A stretch of DNA of 64,000 nt from contig PHEB01000007.1 in the NCBI GenBank assembly GCA_002842735.1, positions 1 to 64,000 on the forward strand, in the 5' to 3' direction. This DNA comes from Alphaproteobacteria bacterium HGW-Alphaproteobacteria-7 (lineage in GTDB: Bacteria; Pseudomonadota; Alphaproteobacteria; Sphingomonadales; Sphingomonadaceae). The position numbers were made by a program, and so were the translations under genes. Below are positions 1 through 7,889 of the stretch, piece by piece (the first letter of the stretch is position 1; every line of letters begins with the position of its first letter). Below the pieces are notes generated by a model that worked only from the letters and a program-made list of their open reading frames with translations, ran no database searches and was not told where the DNA came from.

Positions 1-45
1 CCGGTTCTTCTGTTTCGATAAGTTGAACCATCACAAAGGGATATA

Positions 46-97
46 TAGTGGATTGACTCCGATTTTCCGGGAACGGAATGTCGGAGTCAATCCACTA
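46..97. repeat. Long perfect inverted repeat (17-bp arms)
   Basis: Positions 46-62 and 81-97 are exact reverse complements (17 bp). The 18-nt centre can pair further through TTCC (65-68) and GGAA (75-78), leaving a six-base loop. No T-run follows on either side, so a classic intrinsic terminator is not clear. It lies downstream of the HxlR gene (minus strand) and may separate it from a gene beyond the left edge. A palindromic repeat element or a Rho-type 3' end is equally possible. Confidence 0.75.
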
Positions 98-161
98 GCC
101 CATTGGATAGCCCGAAGGCACCCGCGCAGGCACCGCTATCGTCGGATTATCGGGTGGCCGA

Positions 162-716
162 TCAACGCGCCGCAGCGGCCTTGGCTGCGGCCAGATCGAC
201 CACGTCGCCCTTGCCCAGACCTGTGCCGAGAGTCGCCACCGAGCCATCGGCACGCAGCCCGAGGTTTTCAGGGCGCACCAGCCAAAGATCTTGCGGGCCA
301 AGAATGCGGCCATCATGCGCGAGGATCGACACCGGGCCGATCGGCAGGCGATCGCGTTCGTCAACCAGCACTGGGTCTTCGAACACCTGTTCGCTGCCGT
401 ATTTCTGCCCCCACTGGCGCAGCGCCAGCATCGCGGGCAGCAGGTCGAGCCCCTTTTCAGTCAGCCGATATTCGATCTTGCGGCGATCATCGGCGCAGGG
501 TTCGCGTTTCAGAATGCCATGTTCAACCAGCTTGGCCAAGCGGTTGGAAAGGATGTTGCGGGCAATGCCGAGTTCACTCAGAAATTCCTCGAAGTGCTTG
601 AGACCGTTGAAACTCGCGCGCAGAATCATGAACGACCAGCGCTCACCCATCACTTCCAGCGCCTGCGGCAGCCCGCATTCGATCAGATCGCGCAGTGGTT
701 CTCTCAAGTCGCCCAT
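162..716 (-). CDS. HxlR-family winged-helix transcriptional regulator
   Basis: This 184-residue cytoplasmic DNA-binding protein has an HxlR/MarR-like winged helix in its first ~100 residues: a GERWSFMILR first helix, the recognition helix around ARNILSNRLAKLVEHGIL, and the wing DDRRKIEYRLTEKG. HxlR members are usually 100-130 residues. The extra ~70 C-terminal residues resemble the C-terminal extension seen in some alphaproteobacterial members and carry no motif I recognise. The gene is divergent from the small secreted protein at 925, and the shared intergenic region holds palindromes that could be its operators. Many HxlR proteins sense reactive aldehydes or redox signals, but the ligand here is unknown. 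Confidence 0.85.
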   Translation of the reverse strand: MGDLREPLRDLIECGLPQALEVMGERWSFMILRASFNGLKHFEEFLSELGIARNILSNRLAKLVEHGILKREPCADDRRKIEYRLTEKGLDLLPAMLALRQWGQKYGSEQVFEDPVLVDERDRLPIGPVSILAHDGRILGPQDLWLVRPENLGLRADGSVATLGTGLGKGDVVDLAAAKAAAAR

Positions 717-790
717 GCTTCGTGTTCCTTGCCATCTTCAGGAGGTGTGTAACCGCTTTTCAGAGATGTCACAAAAAATTTCATTTTCCA

Positions 791-848
791 GTTGCAACAA
801 GCAACCTAAATATATAAGTAGCGAATAGCAACTAGTTTCGAATCGAAA
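791..848. promoter_or_regulatory. Two palindromes in divergent intergenic region (possible HxlR operators)
   Basis: GTTGC-AACAA-GCAAC lies at 791-805 and TTTCGA-A-TCGAAA at 836-848. A further TTGCGTTGCAA stretch follows at 851-861. They sit between the divergent HxlR gene and the gene at 925. This is the expected place for autoregulatory winged-helix binding sites. Binding is inferred only from position and symmetry. Confidence 0.4.
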
Positions 849-924
849 TGTTGCGTTGCAAAATAGCGGCGCAGACGCCAAAGCACCAACGCCCCAAGGG
901 CACAAAAACAAAAGGATTACCCCG

Positions 925-1266
925 ATGACCAACACCCTCTCTGTTCCCCGCACCGGCAAGCTCGCCATCCTCGCCACCGCGCTGCTGTATACCGGCGTAA
1001 GCTTTGGCTTTGCCACTGCAACCCCGGTAAATGCAGCAGGCAACGCCTATTACACCGCCACCCTTGCTGCGCCGATCAGTGAAAATCGCGCGGTCGCCGG
1101 CGGCGTCGCCTGGGCGTGCAAAGACAACACCTGCGTCGCGAACAAGGCAAGCGCCCGCCCGTTGCGGGTTTGCCGCGGCCTCAACCGCAAATTCGGTGAA
1201 GTCGCGGCCTTCAAGGTCGATGGCGAAGACCTGGCGGCCGACGAACTGGCGAAGTGCAACGGCTGA
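925..1266 (+). CDS. Small secreted CC_3452-family protein
   Basis: This 113-residue protein has an N-terminal signal peptide (hydrophobic LAILATALLYTGVSFGFA, then an Ala-rich cleavage region near residue 37). The mature part has the pattern seen in sphingomonad CC_3452-family proteins: YYTATLAAP near its start, then W-x-C-x-x-x-x-C, an R-x-C and a final ELAKCN. The four spaced cysteines probably form disulfides in the periplasm. The ATG at 925 is preferred to an upstream in-frame ATG because AAAGGA lies 8 nt before it and the signal peptide starts there. Function is unknown. A strong intrinsic terminator follows at 1330. Confidence 0.8.
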   Translation: MTNTLSVPRTGKLAILATALLYTGVSFGFATATPVNAAGNAYYTATLAAPISENRAVAGGVAWACKDNTCVANKASARPLRVCRGLNRKFGEVAAFKVDGEDLAADELAKCNG

Positions 1267-1329
1267 TCTGGTTGCAGAATTGATCTCTCTCCGCGCCCGG
1301 CACCTCTCCAGCCTGCGCGGATATCCCGG

Positions 1330-1387
1330 CCCCCGGCACGCGCTATCCCCAATTGGCGCGTGACCGGGGGTTCGTTTTTCCCGTTTT
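1330..1387 (+). terminator. Intrinsic terminator after the CC_3452-family gene
   Basis: CCCCCGG-C-ACGCGC (1330-1343) pairs with GCGCGT-GA-CCGGGGG (1356-1370), giving a 13-bp GC-rich stem with a small bulge and a 12-nt loop. TTCGTTTTTCCCGTTTT follows at once, so this is a typical Rho-independent terminator on the plus strand. Confidence 0.8.
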
Positions 1388-1447
1388 GCGCTCACCCATC
1401 CGGGCGAGCGTCTTCGGCGTCGTTGCAGCGCCTTGCTTGAGTGGTTG

Positions 1448-2050
1448 TCAGAGCAGTCCAGCCCCGGTCAGTGCGCTTTCAAGGGTTGCCGCATCGGTGA
1501 AGAGGTGGGCATCCCAGCCGCGCGCCTTGGCGGCGGCGATGTTGTCGGGGTTGTCGTCGGTGAAAAACAGCGCATCGCCGCTTCGCCCGCTGCGCATTTC
1601 GGTGATTTCGTAAATGCGCGGATCGGGCTTGGCGACTTTTTCGATCCCCGAAACGACGATGTCATTGAACAGGTCGAAAATCGGCTGAGTCGGGCGGAAT
1701 ATCTGCCACAACTCGTCGCCGAAATTGGTCAGGCAGAACAACGGGACGCCAGTGGCTGCCAAGCGCCGCACTAACTCATGCGACCCAGCGACCGGGCCCG
1801 GAACGGTTTCGTTAAAACGCGCTGCGTAGGCGCGGATGAGCATTTCATATTGCGGAAATACAGCGATGCGCTCAGCCACCATATCGGCTAGCGCCCGCCC
1901 GCGATCATGACCGAAATGCCATTCCTCGGTTACGACATTGGCGAGGAACCAATCGAGTTCACCCCGGTCATCGATCAGCTTTTCGAACAAGGCGCGCAAT
2001 TGCCACTGGAACAGCACCCGCCCGACATCGAACACCACGGCTTTCTGCAC
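1448..2050 (-). CDS. HAD-family phosphatase (YihX-like)
   Basis: This is a haloacid dehalogenase superfamily hydrolase of about 200 residues. Motif I is VVFDVGRVLF, with the nucleophile Asp followed by Gly as in the YihX sugar-phosphatase group, instead of DxD. Later motifs are FCLTNFGDELW (Ser/Thr motif II region), the Lys in VSGIEKVAKPDPRIY (motif III) and FFTDDNPDNI (motif IV acids). An upstream GTG at 2059 also keeps the frame, but GAGGA touches it. The GTG at 2050 has the same GAGGAG at proper 8-nt spacing, so it is chosen. The likely substrate is a small phosphorylated sugar, unproven. Confidence 0.85.
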   Translation of the reverse strand: MQKAVVFDVGRVLFQWQLRALFEKLIDDRGELDWFLANVVTEEWHFGHDRGRALADMVAERIAVFPQYEMLIRAYAARFNETVPGPVAGSHELVRRLAATGVPLFCLTNFGDELWQIFRPTQPIFDLFNDIVVSGIEKVAKPDPRIYEITEMRSGRSGDALFFTDDNPDNIAAAKARGWDAHLFTDAATLESALTGAGLL

Positions 2051-2072
2051 GTCATCCACTCCTCAAACGATC

Positions 2073-2104
2073 ACGGCCCGCGCTCCGGTGAGGAGGCGGG
2101 CCGT
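2073..2104 (-). terminator. Hairpin downstream of rpmJ
   Basis: ACGGCCCGC (2073-2081) and GCGGGCCGT (2096-2104) form a perfect 9-bp stem. On the minus strand it follows the rpmJ stop and is trailed only by GATCGTTTG, a weak T-tract. It separates rpmJ from the HAD gene. Confidence 0.5.
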
Positions 2105-2148
2105 TGATTGTTCCGGCTACCGCATCGGGCAGCCGCACCGCGAATCGC

Positions 2149-2274
2149 TTAGCCCTGACGAGCCTTGAAGCGACGGTCGGTCTTGTTGATGACATAGGTG
2201 CGCCCACGGCGACGGATCACGCGGTTATCGCGGTGGCGGCCCTTGAGCGACTTGAGGCTGTTGACGATCTTCAT
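2149..2274 (-). CDS. rpmJ: 50S ribosomal protein L36
   Basis: This 41-residue basic protein begins [18 protein letters not shown] and ends RRFKARQG, the full length of the alphaproteobacterial L36. It is the zinc-free form: none of the Cys/His ligands of the 37-residue C+ type is present. It binds 23S rRNA in the large subunit. A hairpin follows its stop at 2104-2073, so it is probably a single-gene unit between galE and the HAD gene. Confidence 0.95.
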   Translation of the reverse strand: MKIVNSLKSLKGRHRDNRVIRRRGRTYVINKTDRRFKARQG

Positions 2275-2376
2275 GGCTCTCGGCTTTCAAATGGAAAGCG
2301 CGCCGGATCAGGCCCGACGCGCGGAAATTGAAGCGTGCCGTTAGCGGCAGAGGTGTCCCGCGTCAATGCGCTTGCG

Positions 2377-3402
2377 TCACGCCCCTACTCTCAAATCGGA
2401 CAATTTGCGCTCCCACGCCAGCGCATGGGAAATGATCGTGTCGAGCTTGGCGTGCTGCGGCTGCCAACCGAGCGTCCGTTTCAGCCGCGAAGGATTGGAT
2501 ATCAGCGAATCGGGATCGCCTGCACGCCGCCCCTCAATCTGGCGATGGAGTTTGCGATTCGTCACGCGATCGACTGCATCTAACACCTCGTTGACCGAAA
2601 AACCCCGGCCATAGCCGCAATTCATCGTCAGCGAACGCGCAGGATCTGCCATCAGCGCCTCCAGCGTGAGCACATGGGCGGCGGCCAGATCGCTGACATG
2701 GATGTAATCGCGCACGCCGGTGCCATCGGGCGTCGAATAATCGGTGCCGAACACGGCGACCGATTCGCGCAGGCCCAGCGCCGCTTCGATGGCCACCTTG
2801 ATCAGATGCGTGGCGCCTGCCGTCGATTGTCCGCTGCGCGCCTGCGGATCGGCGCCTGCAACATTGAAATAGCGCAGCACCCCGCAATTGATCGGATGCG
2901 CGGCGGCAACATCGGCCAGCATCTGTTCGGTCATCAGCTTTGACCAGCCATAGGGGTTGATCGGGCGCTGCGGCGTGTCTTCACACACCGCCGCAACATC
3001 GGGGATGCCATAGACCGCTGCGGTCGAGGAAAAGATGAAATGCGGCACGCCTGCCGCCACCGCCGATTCGATCAGCGTGCGGCTTTTCGCGGTGTTATTG
3101 TGATAATATTTGAGCGGGTCAGCGACACTTTCGGGCACGATGATCGATCCGGCAAAGTGCATGATCGCACCGCGCCCCTTGCCCAGGCCCTGTTCGGCAA
3201 AGATGCGCGCCAGCAGGCCAGCATCGGCAATATCGCCTTCATACATCGGCACGCCATCGGGAATGGCGAAACGAAAGCCGGTCGAAAGATTGTCGATCAC
3301 CGCCACCGGCCAGCCCGCGTCTTTCAGCGCGAGCACCGCATGGCTGCCAATATAGCCCGCACCGCCAGTCACGAGCACGCAAGGTTTGTTCTGCGATATC
3401 AT
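2377..3402 (-). CDS. galE: UDP-glucose 4-epimerase
   Basis: This 341-residue short-chain dehydrogenase/reductase-type epimerase interconverts UDP-glucose and UDP-galactose in the cytoplasm. The NAD-binding TGGAGYIGS is at residues 12-20, the catalytic triad members are Ser126 (FSSTAAVYG), Tyr151 and Lys155 (PYGWSK), and the NFYNVAGA-like region appears as LRYFNVAGAD. A GTG 18 nt further upstream keeps the frame, but AGGGG lies 9 nt before the ATG at 3402, so 3402 is chosen. It is monocistronic as far as visible and probably serves surface polysaccharide synthesis. Confidence 0.95.
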   Translation of the reverse strand: MISQNKPCVLVTGGAGYIGSHAVLALKDAGWPVAVIDNLSTGFRFAIPDGVPMYEGDIADAGLLARIFAEQGLGKGRGAIMHFAGSIIVPESVADPLKYYHNNTAKSRTLIESAVAAGVPHFIFSSTAAVYGIPDVAAVCEDTPQRPINPYGWSKLMTEQMLADVAAAHPINCGVLRYFNVAGADPQARSGQSTAGATHLIKVAIEAALGLRESVAVFGTDYSTPDGTGVRDYIHVSDLAAAHVLTLEALMADPARSLTMNCGYGRGFSVNEVLDAVDRVTNRKLHRQIEGRRAGDPDSLISNPSRLKRTLGWQPQHAKLDTIISHALAWERKLSDLRVGA

Positions 3403-3520
3403 GGGAAGTGCCCCTATCACAAAGATCGCTTAGAAAACGTCAACCTTTTAAACGGCACAGCGCCCCTGTGCACATTGATGCGCCGACTCTATATAGACGG
3501 CGCTATAGAAGGAATTCGCC

Positions 3521-4153
3521 ATGTCCCCATTCCGCTTGCTTGCCCCTGTCACTGTTGCCGCTGCACTGGCGCTGTCGGCCTGCGCGACTACGCCCTATAC
3601 TGGCCCGGTCGAAGTTACCCGTTTTGTCGCCCCGGCAACAGAGCGCGCCGCGCTGGGCCAGGGGACGATTGCGATCAACTTTCCCGATGAAATCAGTAAC
3701 GAAGGTGCACGCCGCGCGTTTGCCGCTGCGGTCAGCGCAGAACTCGCGGCACTGGGTTATACCGTGACCGCCGGCCCGGCAGATCAGACCGCCGCCATCC
3801 GCACCAGCCGCAACCCGATAACAGCGACAGTTGAAAACAATCGCGGCCCGGTCAGCGTCGGGGTCGGCGGGCAGACTGGCAGCTACGGATCGGGTGTCGG
3901 CCTTGGCGTTGGCCTCAATCTGGGCGGCGGGCGCGAAGACGCCACGGCCATTACCGAACTTTCGGTGCGCATCACCCAAGGTAACAATGCCACCTTGTGG
4001 GAAGGCCGCGCGCAAATCGCGACAGGGGTGAAGTCGCCTTATTCGCAGGTGGATGCCAGCGCCTCTGCGCTCGCCGCGGCCTTGTTCAAGGACTTCCCCG
4101 GTGGCAATGGCGAGACCGTGATGATCGACGTCAAGAAGCTTCAGGGAAATTGA
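3521..4153 (+). CDS. DUF4136-like outer-membrane lipoprotein
   Basis: This 210-residue predicted lipoprotein has a signal segment ending in the lipobox LSAC (Cys20). The body resembles the DUF4136 fold: a conserved start after the lipobox (VEVTRF), an [13 protein letters not shown] helix, a glycine-rich [20 protein letters not shown] stretch and a C-terminal [17 protein letters not shown]. Function is unknown. The stop overlaps the next start by one base (TGATG), so it is translationally coupled to the M14 carboxypeptidase. Confidence 0.75.
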   Translation: MSPFRLLAPVTVAAALALSACATTPYTGPVEVTRFVAPATERAALGQGTIAINFPDEISNEGARRAFAAAVSAELAALGYTVTAGPADQTAAIRTSRNPITATVENNRGPVSVGVGGQTGSYGSGVGLGVGLNLGGGREDATAITELSVRITQGNNATLWEGRAQIATGVKSPYSQVDASASALAAALFKDFPGGNGETVMIDVKKLQGN

Positions 4154-5292
4154 TGAGCCAGATGTTTATTGATGCCGCCTTCGACAGCGGCAATATTGAC
4201 GTGATCGGGATCGAGGGGCGCACTGCGCGGCTCGCGATCCGGCGTGATAATGCCTCAGACTTCTTCCAGTGGTTCCATTTCCGCGTCTGCGCCAGCGCGG
4301 GCGAGGAAGTGGTGCTCAAGCTGACCGGGCTGAACGCTAGCGCCTATCCCGGCGGCTGGCCCGATTATAACGCCTGCGTCAGCGAAGATCGCGATTATTG
4401 GGCGCGCGCGGAGAGCACCTATGACCCGGACGAGGATGGCGGGACGCTGACCATCCGCTATTTGCCCGCATCAGACGTGTGCTGGTTCGCGTATTTTGCG
4501 CCTTATTCGATGGAGCGGCATCACGATCTGATCGCTGAAACGGCCTCATGCGAGGGCGTCGATCTGGTGCGATTGGGCACCACGCTGGATGGCCAGCCGA
4601 TCGATTGCCTGGAAATGGGCGAAGGCGATGTGCAGGTGTGGCTCTACGCCCGCCAGCATCCGGGCGAGACGCAGGCCGAATGGTGGATCGAAGGCGCGCT
4701 GGAATGCCTGACCGATCCCGCCGATCCGGTGGCGCGGGCGCTGCGCAAGGCGTGCCGCATCCATATCGTGCCCAATTGCAACCCCGATGGTTCACGGCGC
4801 GGGCATTTGCGAACCAATGCGGTTGGGGCCAACCTGAACCGCGAATGGGCTGACCCGACGCCGGAACGCGCGCCTGAAGTGCTCGCAATCCGCAATCGGA
4901 TGGATGCAACCGGTGTCGACTTCGCGATGGATGTCCACGCCGACGAGGCGATCCCGGCGGTGTTTCTGGCCGGATTTGAAGGCATCCCCGCATGGACCGA
5001 GGCGCAGGGCGAAGGCTATTACCGCTATCAGCGCATCCTTGACCGCCGCACGCCGGATTTCCAGACCAAGCTCGGTTATCCCAAAGCCGCAGCGGGCCGC
5101 GCCAATCTGTCGATGAGCACCAATCAGGTCGCGCAGCGGTTCGGCGCGGTCGCGATGACGCTGGAGATGCCCTACAAGGACTTGGCCGATTTTCCTGAGC
5201 CTGAGCAGGGCTGGAGCCCCGAACGCTGCAAATTGCTGGGCCGCGAATGCATGGCGGCGCTGGTCGAATGGCTGGAGACACGCGCGGGCTGA
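4153..5292 (+). CDS. M14-family zinc carboxypeptidase (cytosolic carboxypeptidase type)
   Basis: This 379-residue protein has an N-terminal beta-sandwich typical of cytosolic carboxypeptidases (residues ~5-125), followed by the M14 domain. Visible active-site residues are zinc ligands His169 and Glu172 in RQHPGE and His262 in DVHADE, substrate-binding NLNRE at 228-231, and catalytic Glu338 in LEMPYK. There is no signal peptide, so it should act in the cytoplasm. Eukaryotic relatives remove C-terminal glutamates from tubulin. The bacterial substrate is not known. AGGGA precedes the ATG, and the open frame further upstream is an artefact of the overlapping lipoprotein gene. Confidence 0.88.
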   Translation: MSQMFIDAAFDSGNIDVIGIEGRTARLAIRRDNASDFFQWFHFRVCASAGEEVVLKLTGLNASAYPGGWPDYNACVSEDRDYWARAESTYDPDEDGGTLTIRYLPASDVCWFAYFAPYSMERHHDLIAETASCEGVDLVRLGTTLDGQPIDCLEMGEGDVQVWLYARQHPGETQAEWWIEGALECLTDPADPVARALRKACRIHIVPNCNPDGSRRGHLRTNAVGANLNREWADPTPERAPEVLAIRNRMDATGVDFAMDVHADEAIPAVFLAGFEGIPAWTEAQGEGYYRYQRILDRRTPDFQTKLGYPKAAAGRANLSMSTNQVAQRFGAVAMTLEMPYKDLADFPEPEQGWSPERCKLLGRECMAALVEWLETRAG

Positions 5293-5357
5293 TGCGTTTC
5301 ACTCCCCGTTCAGCCAGCCCTGTGTTATAGTTTGCCATAAATTACAGGGGAGTCGAA

Positions 5358-6062
5358 ATGGTGCAGCACAACCTTTGGGATCGTCGCCGGATCATGCTGG
5401 GGCTTGCCGCAGTATCTTTGGCCGGTATGATGCCCTCCGGTGCCCATGCGCAGGGCGTGTTTGGCAAACGCAAGGGCAAGGGGCTCGGCCTGTCGTCAAT
5501 CCTCGGTAACGCGACGGACAATGCGCTTGATACCCTAGCGCAGCCCGGCGCATTTTATGATGATGAGGCGATCCGTATCGGCCTGCCGTTGGTTGGCAAG
5601 CTGGGCGGGGGCGGCGGTCTGCTGGGATCGGTGATAGGCGCGGGCAACCGGCTGGGCGTGCTTGATGGCCTGACCCGCGGCATAAATGATGCCGCCGGGG
5701 TTGCTGCCGGAGAGGCGAAACCGATCTTTCGCGAAGCAATTGACGGCCTGTCCTTCACCGATGCGCCCGACATCATACGTGAGGATGACGGCGGCACGCA
5801 GTATCTGCGTCGCAGTGCGACCGATCGGCTGCATGAACGGCTGGAACCGCTGGTCGACACGGCGCTGGATCAGGCCGGGATTTACCGCCAGTTTGATAGC
5901 CTGGCCGATCAGCACAGCTTTATCCGCAGTGCCGGATTGAACCGCCAGAGCATCAATCGTTCGGTCACGGATCAGGGGCTGGACGGGATTTTCGCCTATA
6001 TCGCCAATGAAGAACGCGGCTTTCGCAAGAACCCGCTCAAAGGTCTGGGCGGAGTGTTTTGA
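5358..6062 (+). CDS. Exported DUF4197 protein (Tat-type signal)
   Basis: This 234-residue protein has an N-terminal DRRRIMLGLAAVSLAGMM segment and a cleavage site near AHAQ, so it looks like a twin-arginine signal. The body matches DUF4197: a long helical region, the LGLPLVGKLGG-like segment, and a C-terminal ALDGIFAYIANEERGFRKNP that resembles the 'ALDGLF.mia.eE..IR.nP' hallmark. The protein is expected in the periplasm. No enzymatic function is known. GGGGAG lies 8 nt before the ATG. Confidence 0.85.
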   Translation: MVQHNLWDRRRIMLGLAAVSLAGMMPSGAHAQGVFGKRKGKGLGLSSILGNATDNALDTLAQPGAFYDDEAIRIGLPLVGKLGGGGGLLGSVIGAGNRLGVLDGLTRGINDAAGVAAGEAKPIFREAIDGLSFTDAPDIIREDDGGTQYLRRSATDRLHERLEPLVDTALDQAGIYRQFDSLADQHSFIRSAGLNRQSINRSVTDQGLDGIFAYIANEERGFRKNPLKGLGGVF

Positions 6063-6070
6063 TACGGCGA

Positions 6071-6496
6071 TCAGGCGAGGTGGTTTGGCCCGAAGGCATG
6101 GGGCAGTAACGTGGATAGCGTTACGCGCCGCACGTCCGCCTCGCTCACGCACAGAACCAACGGATCGGTCGCTCCCAACGCGGCGACTTCGTTCAAGACC
6201 TGACGGCAGCGCCCGCAAGGGGTGATCGGTTCGGTCCCTGCCTTGAGGCCCACCACCGCCACCGCGACCAATCCACCGCGCCGCCCTTCGCCCAACGCCT
6301 TGGCAACCGCGACCGTTTCGGCGCATAGGGCGAGGCCGTAGCTCGCGTTTTCGACGTTGCAGCCGGTCACTATCGCGCCGTCATCGAACAGCAACGCCGC
6401 GCCCACCGGATAATCGGAATAGGGCGCGTAGGCGTGCTCGGCGGCGGCGATTGCGGCGCTGATTAGCGCCTGTTGCTGCACATTATCCAGGGTCAT
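6071..6496 (-). CDS. cdd: Cytidine deaminase
   Basis: This 141-residue zinc enzyme deaminates cytidine and deoxycytidine in pyrimidine salvage. The zinc site is intact: Cys58 and catalytic Glu60 (LCAETVA), and Cys94/Cys97 (PCGRCRQ). The substrate-binding NVENASYG motif is at 47-54. The ATG at 6496 overlaps the stop of the upstream GH25-like gene by 4 nt (ATGA). The open frame continuing upstream of 6496 is only the shadow of that gene. Confidence 0.95.
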   Translation of the reverse strand: MTLDNVQQQALISAAIAAAEHAYAPYSDYPVGAALLFDDGAIVTGCNVENASYGLALCAETVAVAKALGEGRRGGLVAVAVVGLKAGTEPITPCGRCRQVLNEVAALGATDPLVLCVSEADVRRVTLSTLLPHAFGPNHLA

Positions 6497-7215
6497 TTCT
6501 GCACCACCACCCATTCGACCGGCTCCTCGCTCGCCGCGCTCACCAACGCGCTGTTGGCGCTCCATAGCAGCCACGGTCGGCCCGCATAGTCCGGTCGCGC
6601 CCGGTCGCGCGCCAACCACAGATCGCGGGTCAGCGCGGTGGCGGTGTTGTGGCGTTGCTCGAACGCGCGGCTCAGTTTGAGGATCACCGGCTTGCCCGCG
6701 TGGGTTTCAATCTGATTGATCAGCGTCATCAGCTCGCTTTCCACCGCTGCATCGCTGACCTTGGGGCTGCACCCGTCGGCCAACCGGGTGAGGCCAATCG
6801 CAGGCGGCAGCAGGTCAGGATCGCGCGGCACCATCTGCGCAAACACGCCGCTTTGCAGATCGGCCGGAGCGCAGGGGTCGAAATTCAGCACCACTCCCAC
6901 CTTCAGATCGGCGGCCCGCGCACGCCGAAACTGGTCGGCAAAGCTGCCGGGGGCGTCTGGCAGCGGATCATGCACCAGCGGCAGATAGACGAATTGCGCG
7001 CCGATCGCTTTCAGCGTGGCAAACTTCACCTCGGCCCCGCCCACCGGCGCAAGCGCACCCTGTTCGGGATAGAGCGCCTCGTCCGGGCGCCATTCGCGCA
7101 TGTCCCACCAAAGCCACGCAGCAAAGGCGAGCGCGACCAACGCAGCCAAGGCGCCGATCCGCAATAGCCAGCGACGCGGTGTCTTTCGTCCGGAAGTCTT
7201 GCGCCCGCGCGCCAT
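6493..7215 (-). CDS. GH25-like membrane-anchored protein, catalytic residues apparently lost
   Basis: This 240-residue protein has a basic N-terminus and one membrane helix (about residues 19-38), then a GH25 (lysozyme) fold facing the periplasm. It aligns with GH25 at the start of the barrel (KFATLKAIGAQFVYL) and at the LPP segment before the active site. However, the usual D-V-S-x-x-Q-G reads ALYPEQG and the usual LPP-x-x-D-V-E reads LPPAIGLT. All three key acids are therefore absent, and it is probably a non-catalytic wall-binding protein. It starts 10 nt after the UPF0262 gene and overlaps cdd. Confidence 0.7.
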   Translation of the reverse strand: MARGRKTSGRKTPRRWLLRIGALAALVALAFAAWLWWDMREWRPDEALYPEQGALAPVGGAEVKFATLKAIGAQFVYLPLVHDPLPDAPGSFADQFRRARAADLKVGVVLNFDPCAPADLQSGVFAQMVPRDPDLLPPAIGLTRLADGCSPKVSDAAVESELMTLINQIETHAGKPVILKLSRAFEQRHNTATALTRDLWLARDRARPDYAGRPWLLWSANSALVSAASEEPVEWVVVQK

Positions 7216-7225
7216 GATGTGCCTG

Positions 7226-7753
7226 TCAGCCCTTGATGTGCAGCACGCAGATCAGCGTGAACAAGCGGCGGGCGGTGGCGAAATCTGTTTCGACCTTGCC
7301 CTCCAACCGTTCCAGAAGAAGTTCCGCTGCACCATTGTGGATTCCGCGTCTGGCCATGTCGATGGTTTCAATCTCGGTCGGGGTCGCCTTGCGGATTGCT
7401 TGGTAATAGCTGTCGCAGATCGCAAAATATTCGCGGATCGGGCGGCGGAACCGGGCCATGCCGATCAGCAGCGTTTCCAGCAGCGTGCCCGCAGTATCGC
7501 TGATATCCATCGCCAGCCGCCCATCGGTCACCGAAAGGTGGAGGTGATAGGGGCCAGCCCCCCCACGCTCGACCGCGCGCACCGGTTTGAAGGTGTTTTC
7601 TTCGATCAGGTCATAAATCGCCACACGGCGTTCCTGTTCGACATCGGCGTTGCGCCACAGGATCGTCGCTTCGTCGAGCGTCACCTGCGCAATACGATAC
7701 GCCCCCGCAGCAGCAGGTGACAGGGGCAGGGAATCGCGCGGCAGATCGGCCAT
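7226..7753 (-). CDS. UPF0262 family protein
   Basis: This 175-residue cytoplasmic protein belongs to the alphaproteobacterial UPF0262 family. Recognisable segments are ERRVAIYDLIEENTF near residues 40-55, the YHLHLSVTDGRLAMDI strand, the FRRPIREYFAICDSYYQAI helix and the GIHNGAAELLLERLEGK segment before a C-terminal LFTLICVLHIKG. The family has no assigned function and is often found near housekeeping genes. It leads a three-gene minus-strand operon with the GH25-like gene and cdd. Confidence 0.88.
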   Translation of the reverse strand: MADLPRDSLPLSPAAAGAYRIAQVTLDEATILWRNADVEQERRVAIYDLIEENTFKPVRAVERGGAGPYHLHLSVTDGRLAMDISDTAGTLLETLLIGMARFRRPIREYFAICDSYYQAIRKATPTEIETIDMARRGIHNGAAELLLERLEGKVETDFATARRLFTLICVLHIKG

Positions 7754-7889
7754 AGACCCTGCCTTCGCAGATGCAGGGGCTGCACTTCAAGCACTTCGGT
7801 AAACTCTCCCCGCTATCCACAGCATGAGAAATAAATATTGGCAGCGATCACCCTTGCGTGATGGGGGGCGTGAGGCGCATCAGACCGCC

